Assembly (NCBI GenBank): GCA_018296165.2
Contig: JACKQL020000043.1
Coordinates: forward strand, 186,001 to 250,000
Direction of reading: 5' to 3'
Origin: Termitomyces sp. T153
Taxonomy: Eukaryota > Basidiomycota > Agaricomycetes > Agaricales > Lyophyllaceae
Length of the DNA stretch: 64,000 nucleotides
Part shown: in pieces, positions 23,033 to 36,516 of the stretch
Position numbering within the stretch: position 1 is the stretch's first letter
Layout of the letters: each line of letters opens with the position of its first letter
The notes under the pieces: generated by a model
Told to the model about the DNA's origin: nothing
What the model saw: only the letters and a program-made list of their open reading frames with translations
The model's database searches: none
Position numbers and translations under genes: made by a program

Positions 23033-26000
23033 ATGGTAAGTCTCTTTCTACCTGCCCCATATGGGCATGGTTGAAGTCCAGGAACGACCGCTGTCTGGGA
23101 AAGAATCTGGCTGGCATTTTGCTCCCACTGCCATCACTTTGCCTATTTTTTCCCCACTAAAGGAAAGAACACGAGGCCACCTTCGTCATTTCACGAGGCT
23201 AGCGCGTTCAACTTTTGTGCTCATCTCGTCGAGGTCGTCCTCTGCCTGTTCGGCGTTCTTTACTCCATCCTATCGAAAAAAAATCACCAAACTAACGCGG
23301 CACATCTTTAACGATTTCTTCCTTGTTATTTTCAGACTCTGTCAATGAACTTTTATTCACGAACATCACGACAGTCAACCCCCGACCCGCCTCAAGGAAA
23401 TTCCTCGAGCCCCGGAAACTCCCCAATCGACCAGAGAGACCTTTCGGAACAGCCTTCCACCTCGTCGCGTCGCAGGATGTCCAAAGATTCGGAGTGCTAT
23501 CCGTCATGGCTTCCAGGAAGACCACTACCACCCGCTCCGGCGTCCACTTTTCATTCATCGGCGGGCCTACCAGAGAGTCCTACTGGCGATACTCCTCCTC
23601 CATTTGTGGGAGGTCGCAAACCCACACCACGTTCTGTGCGTGTCGTCAGTCTACAGGATACTCGACGCGAGTCTACTGTTCAGAATCGGGTTGCTAATAG
23701 CGCTCGTATGTGGTCCCAAGTCACTGGCCCATCGATTTTGCCTGCTGTGCCCTCAGGTGAAGCTGATACATCTCGGCCATCACAACCCAAATTCCACTCG
23801 AGGACCGCGAACCTAGATCTGTTGCGAAATCCAACGCTCAAGTTCCGTCTCTATTTCTATCTATATCCTCTTCTCGTCTTTGCTCATCTTCCCTTGCAAA
23901 CTTTTTTCGACTTCAACGCTGTATACATATTAATTCAGTAAGTTCTGCCGTCATGTCGAGCTTCCAAAGATGCTGATTCTGAGTTCCCAGAGTTTCGAAA
24001 TTTCCCAACCCCCAAGCCCCTGGTGTACCAGGTTCTGGAAGAAATTGGGCACTGGGTGCTGCTGCATACATCGCATCTTGGCTGGCTTGGATTTTCGTAG
24101 TCTTTCTGATATATGAGCTCATTTATTCTTTCATTCGTCGATGGCGCGTCAGTAAGTACCGATTCATTGCGAACTCGAAAGGCCATTCAATTCCCACTCC
24201 CAGAACGTCCTCTCATGATCCCAATCTATCTTTCGTCATCGAGTTTCAACTTGGTTGCGATGACTTCGTACACCAACTTTTGCTTCCTGCAATACGTCCG
24301 ATTCTCCGCCTTCGTTGGCGAAAATGGCAGTATCCGCGACGGCCTCGCCGAGACTTTTTGGTTTTATTCACAAAATCTTCCTACGGTTGCCCTATTGCTC
24401 CCGCGTGCGGGGCTGGCACTAGCTCTACTTTTGTCCTTCTCATCGCCTCAAGCAGGCGAAATCGCACTCACCGATGCGGGCATTCATCTCCGAGACTCGA
24501 CATTCTTCCGCATTACGGATGGAACTCTAACGCAGTATGCTCGTGGGGTCCTTATCGCCAATGCTGTATGGACAGCTTGGCGTGTGCTCGTTCTAATTAT
24601 TAGCTGGTAAGGGAAAATACATGCTTCATGTAAAGAGATGCTGGCATGGCTAATGTTCTATTGCCCAATTAGGATCGGACTATGGATCGTTAGTGGACAG
24701 GGTTGTGCAGGACTATGTGGGCCTCGTTATCGCTGGGAGGAAGAGGATGTGGAAAAGACTCGGTCATATTATAGCGACAACGTCTCTCTGGATGACACCA
24801 TTCCCTGGAGCTGGCGCCAATGCGCTCGCATGCGAATTCAGGACGCGTATGATTTCTGTCTTACCGTCCGTCCGTCATCGAGTTGGAACCGCAAGGAGGC
24901 CTCAGAGGGGACAGCATTAGGGACTAATGGCGACGGTGAAATGTCCGACGGCATAGAACAGGTTCTGGCAGCCATAGGTTTACCTTCGGTTCCTCCTCCT
25001 GCACGCCGAGCAACCCTGTCCGGTGACCTGTTTGAGAGCCCACAAGATGAAAGACTGGTACCTCCGACAGGAATCTCGGAAGTCGTCCCTAAGGTCGCCA
25101 GGCGTTCGTCGAAGGACAGGCAAATTGCTGGTTCACCTGCACCCCTGACGTCCCTGTCATATCCCTTCACTGCCGCCGGCGCGTGCGTATCGTCGTCAGA
25201 CAAGGTGCCATTCCCGCCGTCTCCCGTACCGAGCGGAAGAAAAAAGACTGCAAGTCGCAGTGGGACAAGTGGAAGTGGTAGTAGTGGCACCAGTGCTGAG
25301 GGCGAAGAAGAGGACGAGGATGACGAGGACGAAGATGAAGACGAGGACGAGGACGAGGACGAGGACGAAGATGACGAGGAAGAGGAGGAGGAGGAGGAGG
25401 AGGAGGAGAGTGAGGATCCTTCGACAGGCCGAGGGTCCGAGTCTATGTCAAGCCTTGGGCAGCCTGTGACCTCTCGCTACCCCTTCCAATACCGACGTCC
25501 TGCACGTGGCAACAGCATCTCATCTGGTGCCGCCTCTCATTGTACACCCACCTCACACTCTCGTTCGATGCATTCAAAGGCATCACAGGGCACCCAGTCC
25601 ACTGGATATCGTGAATCGTCGGACTCTCATTCACCTCGATCCCAGTACTCGACCTCGGATGCTGCGATCAGTGGTAACAGCGGAATTCCTATGCCCCCCA
25701 GGCATCCACAGCAAGGACAAAAGCGAAGGCCAAGAGCTGGAACAGCCCCCACTGTCGCGCCACCGCCACCACCGTTGATTGTATTTCCAACGACGAGTCG
25801 TCCGAGAGCTCACACACGGGTTGACTCGCTTAATGCTGGCTCGGATGAAGACCATAGTTTCCTGGATGATGCAGCGTCCGAGGAGTCGCACGAAGCAGCG
25901 GAAAGAGAAGACCTTGTAGGACTTCTGTCGAGCCCAGGTACCTCTCTACGAAATCGCGGGAGCACGATCTCTCAGAACCATCTGCATGAGTCGCGGTCGA

Positions 26001-26755
26001 GTTCCAACTCCAGGTCGAACTCCCATACTTCGTCGTCGCGTTCACGGGCTCCGTCGTTCTCCGTTTCAATACGAACTCGGGCACAATCCCTAATGCAAAA
26101 TATCGGTGCGGCCTCTTATTCGTCACTTGAGCTTGTTCAGACTGCCATACGTTCGCGTGCCAACTCGTCCATGGCTCGACTGGAAGAAGATTACTCCGAT
26201 GAGCACACACACTCGAGGTCCGGGAGCGGATCAGTCAGTGCGAATGAGAATTATACATTTGGTCAACCAATGAGGATGCACTTCCCTGTTGGCGAGCAGG
26301 AGCGTGTGGAAGAGGAACCTGCTGCCCCAGAGTCACATTCAGAGTCTCAGACACCTCCCCCACTTCACTATTCCCTGTCTAACCTTTCCTTTGCCGGTCC
26401 TCCCCATCGAACATACGCTTCATCTCAATCTTCAGCGCAGTCTCACCGACACCCGAGTCCCGACCTGGAACCAGCCAGCACCTCACGGGGCTTGTCGACA
26501 CCATCAGAAGCAGATTTCGTGACCTCGGAACCTTCGAGCCCGGTTGAAATTCCCCGCAATCCGATTCGTGAGACAGACCATCTCACGGAATCAGTGACAA
26601 GTAGCCCACCGGATATCAGCACGGCGCCTCAGTCATTCGTTACAGCGCCTGTAACCATAGAGGGCACAACAGAGTCAAGTGGTCGGACGATTTCAAGTTG
26701 GGGTGACCTATCGCACATGGTCGACCGTCCGGATGCAACGTGGCGTCCTGCATGA
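23033..26755 (+). CDS. Multi-pass membrane protein with long Ser-rich acidic cytoplasmic-type tail, unknown function
   Basis: Proposed exons: ATG alone at 23033-23035; exon 2 from 23336 (frame TLSMNFYSR); then pieces split by short introns near 23940-23990, 24151-24204 and 24607-24671; and a last long exon to the stop at 26755. An alternative start is the ATG at 23345 in the same frame. A disordered Ser/Pro N-terminus is followed by about five hydrophobic segments, including FRLYFYLYPLLVFAHLPL, WLAWIFVVFLIYELIY, ALLLPRAGLALALLLSF and AWRVLVLIISW. The C-terminal 600 or so residues are disordered: Ser-rich, with a run of about 37 almost purely Asp/Glu residues coded near 25305-25412 by GAC/GAG/GAT and later GAG repeats. 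I do not recognise the family. The layout suggests a membrane anchor with a regulated, phosphorylatable tail (inference). Confidence 0.75.
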
Positions 26756-29709
26756 ATTCACATGCCTCTGGATCTACATGACTCTGACTTATGGCCCCCA
26801 ACATGAGTTTTTCATTGTTTTCACTTTCGAGTTGTATTTATCGAGTTGCCTCCATGTTTTTTTTTCTCTATCTAGATACTTCGTTTTGTTCCCCTCCGCG
26901 CGACACATCTCTCCTCCCGCTAGGCTCTGTTGCATTTATGATAATATATTAATATTACTTAAACGTATTTCTGATATCGCTTGCCCCTTGTTCTCGTGTT
27001 ACCTACATTGACCATGCCCAATCATGCCCAATCTACTCCCTTCTACTCCCCGCCCTTGACGTTCTTGACATTCTGCCCATCAACTTCCACCGTATCTAAT
27101 GATCCACGTGTTCCCCAATCTATCTGCCTAACGTACAATGGAATGCAAGGAACGTCTTCCCTTTTCCTACATCAGTCGTGGTTCTTCTCGGATTCATTTC
27201 GTACGATTTCTCCGAGAAGTACTTACTGGATCCTCGATAACGAGGGCGGATGGCGTAAATACATTTCTATACTACCGAAAGATCTCCACCGGGGGTTAGT
27301 CTGGGGTTAGGCACGGTCAGGCCTGGTTAGGGCTCATGTGTGCCTGGGCGTTGACACTGAATTATATTTGATAGACATTTAAATACTGTCGACCTAGGCT
27401 AGGCCTGGGGCCTGGATGTCACATGCATGACTTAGTAGATACTTATGGAGAAATTAAAATGTCATGGAAATGTCATCCACAGCCTTCAACTGATATATAA
27501 CTTGTACATGATGTCAAGTAGCAGCTACCAAGTTATCGTGAATAGTAACAAAGGATTCAACGAGGCGGACGGAGCACGACTTCGATCGTAAATTACTCCA
27601 CTACCACCATGAATCATTGAAAGTGTCTTTGACCAGTGGAGGCGCTTGAGGCCCGAGGTTGTGAAGTTTGAAGGGTGCGATCACACCACCTTTTAAGCTA
27701 AGTACGAGTAGTTGCCGGCGCTGGCGACCTCAGGTAAACATTCCCTGCGGGACACGCAACTAGCCGACCGGGTCAAGCAACATGGGGAAGTTACCCGGAC
27801 CCTGGCTGTAAAGACTGAACAAGCGTGTTGATCGTCATCAGACGGAGAAATAGCTATACTACAGCGTGGAAGGAGGCAGCCAGCTAGTTTACTAACCGTA
27901 CATATCATACATTATGAGAATTCTGGTGTTTGTGGGCGTAGTGATACATCATGTAATGAGCCGTGGAGAAGCCTCTCTCTCATGCATTTTACAGTGGAGT
28001 AGAACCAGGATTCGTTGAAGGATCACATCCACAGGCAATTAGGGCGATGCATGGACTGGTAACCGCCTACGAGTGCGTGGCCTAAATTCGAACTTGGGTA
28101 TCTCCAGCTCGTCGTCTGGAGTGATGGGCGATGATTCTTCATCGTCTTGTAGTAGAGTACTTGAGGTAGCATTCAAGCAGGAACTACTCTCATTGAGCGA
28201 TTTCTAAGGAATTCATTCATCAATTTCAACGATGTAAATAACGAAGAACAAATTGACATGTATGACTTCCGCACTGGCATTATGAGTGCCAGTGGTGGGG
28301 ATAAGATCCAGGATGACAGTCATGAATCGAAAATATAGATATACGGTAATGATGATAGCAGAGAGAGCTTGCTTGAGACTTTGAGGTGTGTAAGTGATCG
28401 CTTGCTGAGTGAGATTATATAACCTATATAGTGATAGAAACGAGGGCTGTACTATTGTATCTATATGGTCACTGTGCTCAATGTGGATTCCGGAGGTCGA
28501 AGTTGAATAAGCGGCACAGCCAACAACCCTGTGCCGTTTTTTTTTCGTTTTCTAAATTCTTGTTCACTAATCTTCTCCGATGACGTGGAATATAGTATCG
28601 CCCGATGTTGTGTATACTGCAAAAAAGTATGATTGTAGTCCAATCTCAACCAGTTCGACTCCCCCCCACTTCTAATAATAGCACACTCAGGCGGCTGTCT
28701 CCGAGGTCCATCGACCGCAAAGTTGAACTGCTTTCTTCAACCTGACGACATCCGCGTAGTCGCTATGGTCTATGATAAAGAAATCTCTTTGTGTTGTTTA
28801 TGAATGCTTCATGGTCGTTGCTTAGGAACAATGTAGGTGTCTATGTTCTTATCAGTCTGCTTATAGCCTTCACATAGGACCTAACCATAGAAAATCACGG
28901 CGTTGTGAACAAAGAACAATAGGGAAGGGCGCGGTAGTGAATCTGATGTCTGACTCGGATCATGAAGATGTTTCGTTGTTTGTCCCTCCATACAACCTTG
29001 AACTTGTCCGCTCGTCGATATGTCCCTTCAGCTAACCGTGCGCTTGTACCAGGCTCCTTGTGTTACCAATGCCGGCTACTGGAAGCTTCGTAGTCCGCTA
29101 ATGATTGCTCGATGCTCTGTTTCCAACGAGCCCCGATAGTGCTCGCTTTCACAGGGTAGTGTAAACGGGCTCGGTTTATGTAGATGTGCATGTGCATATA
29201 CTTACTGATCCTACCTGGGCTCTGCCTGCCTTACTACGCCTACCTAATGCTGATCCATCTGATATTCACCCAATGCACCAATGCACAAACTACCTTCTTA
29301 AGTGCCATACCATTACCTATGAAGCTTGTGGAAATATCTGAAGGGCTACAAGGGAGAGCAAGCCTCACCTCCCAAACCATAGCTTGCTTCATCATCCCAA
29401 TTGAGTTGCAGTGTACTTGTATCAGTAGATCAAGCACGTTCGATGTAGTTGAGCCAGAACCACCGGATCCAGATCGTGAAGTGGTGAAGAACTCCGTCAA
29501 AGACATCGCGTATTGAAGCAAATCAATGGTTGATGATGCATACGTGTGTTAATCAGACAGCAACATTACGCTACAGCATATCGAAAGCAAAACAAATAGC
29601 ACATAGCAACTAAATCTAGATCCACGGACATCTCGAGGCGTGGCTTCAAATATAGAACATGCTCTCTCTCATCTCAGGGTGAAGCTGATGAATGAAGTGT
29701 CAGCAAAGC
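26756..29709. other. Long gene-poor region
   Basis: Nearly 3 kb with no ORF that splices or resembles a known protein. Short features seen: a GGGGTTAG-containing patch near 27293-27330, and a 6-bp-arm hairpin (ctggca/tgccag) near 28275. A 93-codon minus-strand frame at 29240-29521 just downstream of the Argonaute stop has no recognisable domain. The right end should hold the Argonaute 3' UTR. Confidence 0.4.
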
Positions 29710-32700
29710 TATAGCCATCTGAGGGCGTTGAATGGTCTTACTCCTTCGCCCCAAGCCTCCTTCGCAGCATGGAATACTCGATTACGTTCTTCTTCACGAT
29801 CATACCTTCCTCTTCCACTTCCAGATGTCGAAACCTTGTCGTCGACCAAAAAGTCATTCAGATAACAACGGCCACGCTCACACGCCAGATCAGCATAATA
29901 TGCAGGCGGAATAAGACTGACAGCTTTGGTGGCGCGGGCGTACAGGTAACTGGTGTCGTGTGTGCCTTTTTGAATCTCATCGGCTGCGAACAGGTTCTCG
30001 TCATAAACTACAGTGTAATGTGTAGCTTTGACAGTCCCTTGTAGGCCAGCATGTGCCTGGAGATAGAAATCAAAGTCGAACCTGCCAGTAGATTATGAAC
30101 ACGTGGGCAAGTAAAGATGAAAAGGGAAGGTACACTGCGGTGATCCCTTTGTCGACAACAGTGCCCGGACGTGTATTGCCGTTGCGGTCAGCGAATTGCG
30201 AGTTTGTTGGGAAGAATCTCGCGTGGTGGCGTTTCCTATCAAATGCGGATGTGCGGATTAATTGCTCGAACAAAATTTTCCGATTCTACGCCGTAATGTC
30301 ACTCACCCACAGATAATGATAGATAGCTGAGGCCGATACGTAGTCTTCCTTTCTTTGGTCTCAAATTTCTTGAAAGCGCCAAGTATTTGTGGCAATTCGT
30401 CTTTAATAACGGTGTCGAATTGACCCTGCCAAACATTACGGTATCAGGCGAACGTACTTGAAGATTGAAGCCTTGCACTAACCTCAGAGACGCCGTCACG
30501 AAAGACGATGATCCTCTCCGGTAGCCTTTTGTTCTTCCTTTCGTAAGCACGAAGCCGCTCAACGAGCATATCATCAAGCTCTCCTAGCATCTACAATGAT
30601 CTATGCGTTAGCAACATCAAATTCAAGCATTTTCATCCCACCTCTTGCTTGCTCTTCTGAATACTTAAGCTGGCAGGAAATTGGACAAACGAATCGTCGA
30701 CACTGGCCACAAGAGCGGCGATAGACGGAGTGCCTTCCCTGCTCCCAGGACCTGGATGAGTCACGTCTATTCCTACCATCATCGTCTTCTTTTTTGTCAA
30801 CCACTTCATAGCAGCTTCATCGAGCTGTGGGCATGATTAGACTATATCATGGGGTCAAGGCTTCGGGATGAATCTCCATACCAAATGATTGATACCCCCG
30901 AGCTTCGTATTGACCTTCAATGCGACATTGGAGAAGTATTGATCTTGTTTCCTCTCGTCCGTTATAGCCTTGCTGAGTTGCATATGGACTGTATGTAGGC
31001 CAAGCTCCACGTCTCCGATGCGCTGAAAGAAGAACATATAGTGTCAGCTATAAAATCTCAAGAATAACCAAGTTTGAACCGACTTTGATGGCAGGATATA
31101 TGTAATTGTCCCTATTTTCCAACAAGACGAGTATGAAGCTGGGTCTACGCCCTTGTGAATTGGCGAGATTATCCTTGAAACTAGTCCTGATCTTATCGAT
31201 AGCTCCGATACGATTCGGGTCGCCACGTTCAGGAGATAGGTCAATATGGATCAAGCGTGGACGGTCCTGCGGTATGGACATTCCACTCCGCCCCAATTTC
31301 GCCGAAAATCCCTGTACCAATGCCAGCAACCTGGCATCACTGGGGCCAGAGATCATATTCATACCATCTCGCACAACAACGACCCACCAACTCGAAACGT
31401 GTGCTCCCCGATGAAACTTGACATCCAGAATGTTCCAACTCCCGTTATTGACGTTGGGAGGCTTTCCAGCCTTGTATGATAAGCGTGGTGGGGGAAGTTC
31501 ACGAGCAGGTATGATAGCCATTTCAATGTCGATGCTGATGCCGAACCTGTCAATGGGTGTCTTGACGGGTGTAGATAGGCCAAGTTTAGGGAAGCCTTGG
31601 TTTACGATAGCTTCGGCATTGGATCTTGGAGGATTGCATGCATAGCGAATCATTTGCGCAGTTTCTCTGTCGTTCAGCTTTCCATAGGGTTGGCCAGGGA
31701 TGATTTCACAAAGTTCAGCGGGAACCCAAACTTCTTTCTTCTGGCTTCCAAGGTCGACGACAGGAAGATCGGTAGGATGTTGGAGTTTGATACCATATTC
31801 TGCTGACAAGATCAGGCCGCTGTACCAAATAAAGGCGCAGACTTACTCTTTTCAAAATACTTTTCGACGCTCACGACACCTCCTAGTTCAGCGCAATCAA
31901 ATGTAGTGTTTCGAGCCGACCTTGTTCCAATTCTTTTGATCGGTCTCGTGTGCCCTAGATGCTGCGTCCGGACTTTCATCTTGCCAAATGACTTCGGCAA
32001 GGTGGGCATAGCACCACGGGAGCCACGCGAGAAGCTCAGCAAAGCATTGGCGAGGTTTCCTGGAACGATAAATGCCGTCATGCAAACATTTCTAAGAAAT
32101 GCATTAGAGCACACAATCAAATACAAAGGCATATGCATACACGTTGACAAGAAGCTGGTTGTACGAGGCCCGCACCGATGAATAGAATCCCTGGAACGCC
32201 TCTACGCCAGGCCCAAGGTTTACTTTCTGGCTTGAAGCTGGGAAAAAGTACCGGTTTTTGCCTACCCGAACGCCACTGCGACTAGCGTGCTGTTGAAGAA
32301 CAAGGTTGAGGGCAGATATCAAGGGAAGTGGATCATAGTCTCGGGATTCCGCTTTTCCACCCATGAAACTGGCAAAGGAAATTAGACGGATTGGATCACA
32401 ATTTGAATACCATACTCTATTAATCGAGCCGGGTTGAGCTCTCGTTCGAATCTGATGCTGACCATGTAGACTTTTGCTCCTGATCTCGGGGACGTGTCGG
32501 GAGGCTCGAAGAAAGGAACCTGTATATCCATCGGTTGAGGTAGCTTCCTCGCAGAGACCAACCGTTGGCTGCGATCGTGAGCTATGTACGGGAGGTGCGG
32601 TGCACAAGTAGAATTTTGTTCCAATAGCTCGAAGATACGTGCTTTAATGCGGTTAATATCTGTCTTCGGGCTGATCTCCACGACGTAGTCATAAAATGGA

Positions 32701-33155
32701 CCCTTAGTTATTTTCACAGGGAAGAAGTTAGCCCTCAACGTGATGGGAATGCCTAGCGTTCCATATCCAGGACGCAGAGGTCGATCAGGAATGACTTTCA
32801 ACGACTGGAATGCCTTGATTAGCGAAGCATGACTAGCATCATCAAGACGAGGAGGTATATTAGCAGGAGAGTTTTCGGCGTAGATCACTGGGCCACCGCC
32901 ACGGCCACCGCGACCCGGACTACCACCACGACCACCACGATCCATGTAGCCGCCACGGCCTCGGGGTTCGCCTGGACGGCCACCTCTACCAGAAGGACCG
33001 CCACGGAAGGATGGGCTAGCGCGTCCACCCCCATAGCCATCTGAACTCTGGGGAGTGTAGCCTCTGCCCCCCCTCCGTGGAGGTCCCTCTGATCCGCCTC
33101 GACTAGCCGAGTCTCTGCTCTGAGATCTGCCACCTCGTTGTCCTCTGGTGCTCAT
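29710..33155 (-). CDS. ago: Argonaute (QDE-2-like), apparently slicer-competent
   Basis: Core RNA-silencing effector that binds small RNAs and cuts or silences complementary transcripts. About ten exons. The N-terminal 85 residues are an RGG/GRGG-rich basic tail. They are followed by the ArgoN domain (PGYGTLGIPITLRANFFPVK), the linker (GPGVEAFQGFYSSVRASYNQ), PAZ (NVCMTAFIVPGN to KKEVWVPAELCEI), the linker/MID region (PPPRLSYKAG, RRPSFILVLL) and PIWI. The four catalytic residues are present: Asp in MVGIDVTHPGPG, Glu in MLGELDDMLVERL, Asp in IIVFRDGVSEGQF, and His in KATHYTVVYDENLF. The stop at 29710-29712 follows FNALRW-L, so it ends a little short of the usual hydrophobic C-terminal tip; a missed last exon is possible. 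Start at 33155 precedes the RGG tail. Its gene neighbours are not RNAi genes. Confidence 0.95.
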
Positions 33156-33870
33156 GATAGGGCAAGGTTGGTAGTAGGTATAAAGGCATTATTTGCTGCG
33201 TTTCAAGCTTATAAGGGCCGCAACAAGCGCCCGGATCTAGCCGCGAGGGATGAATCTAACCTTATGTCGTTTGCGTATTGACAGAATGCTGTCCAGATAT
33301 TGTTTACTTACATAAAAGGACTTCATTATGACCGGTACCGCAATGGTTCCGACTGTGCCCCTCTAATTGTTATGGTGTAGAGTAAGTGCATTAGCTCAGA
33401 ATGCACTGCTGCGCCAGGACACACTGCCATGAAACTTGATTAGAAACGCGTGGTAAGGTTACTTCCATGTCCAGCCGATTCTGAAATCGATAGACCAGAT
33501 AATCGTGACTATATCGGGCCACTGTCTTTCAAGGCGGCTCTGGAGCCGACGCAAGGCGATCCGAGGATTGTTCTTAACGCTGCTACAAAGCATGATATCA
33601 AGTATTGTGCGGTCTGATACTATAATGTCTATTTACGATTATCCATAGCCATCTCGAACTTAGGGTGTGTTCATACAATCGAAAAACGGTATGACCAGAC
33701 GTACAAGCTATTTTCCAGAACAGTTTTGCTTGATTTTATACAAAGTCCATGATTCTGGAAATTTGAGAAATGCACCTATCCATCAATCCCAGTTTTTGAT
33801 CTTCATCGTTCCATGTTCTATAAAGTTGGTGTGGAACTATAACCAATCAGAGAATGTAAGCCAGACAACA
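33156..33870. other. Intergenic stretch between two minus-strand genes
   Basis: 0.7 kb containing the Argonaute promoter side and the ACH1 3' flank. No ORF, repeat or RNA gene supported. Confidence 0.45.
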
Positions 33871-36243
<2,373 letters not shown>

Positions 36244-36436
36244 GGCGGTGAGAAGAAAAATTGGTTGCTTACTGCTAGAGATCGACGTCGGAAGTAATAT
36301 ATAAGACTCAGAAGTAAGACAGCCGTCGAAGCTTAAGTGCTTAAGTATGAACCGATGAACCGGATGCGACTCAGAGGCGTGCCGAGGATAATCCAATCTG
36401 TAGATAGATCATATTGTTTGTTAACGAATAAGAAGA

Positions 36437-36516
36437 GGTTCTATAGTGTAGTGGTTATCACTCGAGATTCTGATCGTGAATTTCTCGAAACCCAGGTTCG
36501 ATCCCTGGTAGGACCT
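36437..36516 (+). tRNA. tRNA-Gln (CTG) with a very short intron
   Basis: Acceptor GGTTCTA (36437-36443) pairs with TAGGACC (36509-36515), discriminator T at 36516. The D arm is GTGTAGTGGTTATCAC and the T arm CCAGG-TTCGATC-CCTGG. The anticodon stem is CGAGA (36463-36467) with TCTCG (36483-36487). The 15-nt space between holds TTCTGA, then an 8-nt intron (36474-36481), then position 38, giving anticodon CTG at 36470-36472. An alternative register gives stem TCGAG/CTCGA and anticodon TCT (Arg), but the acceptor, D and T arms match fungal tRNA-Gln. Confidence 0.85.

Noticed and set aside
27290..27335. GGGGTTAG motifs resembling telomere sequence
   Set aside because: Only two or three irregular occurrences; too few to call a repeat.
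28040..28105. A ttcgaac-containing patch that could be a tRNA T arm
   Set aside because: No matching T stem, acceptor or anticodon arm could be paired.
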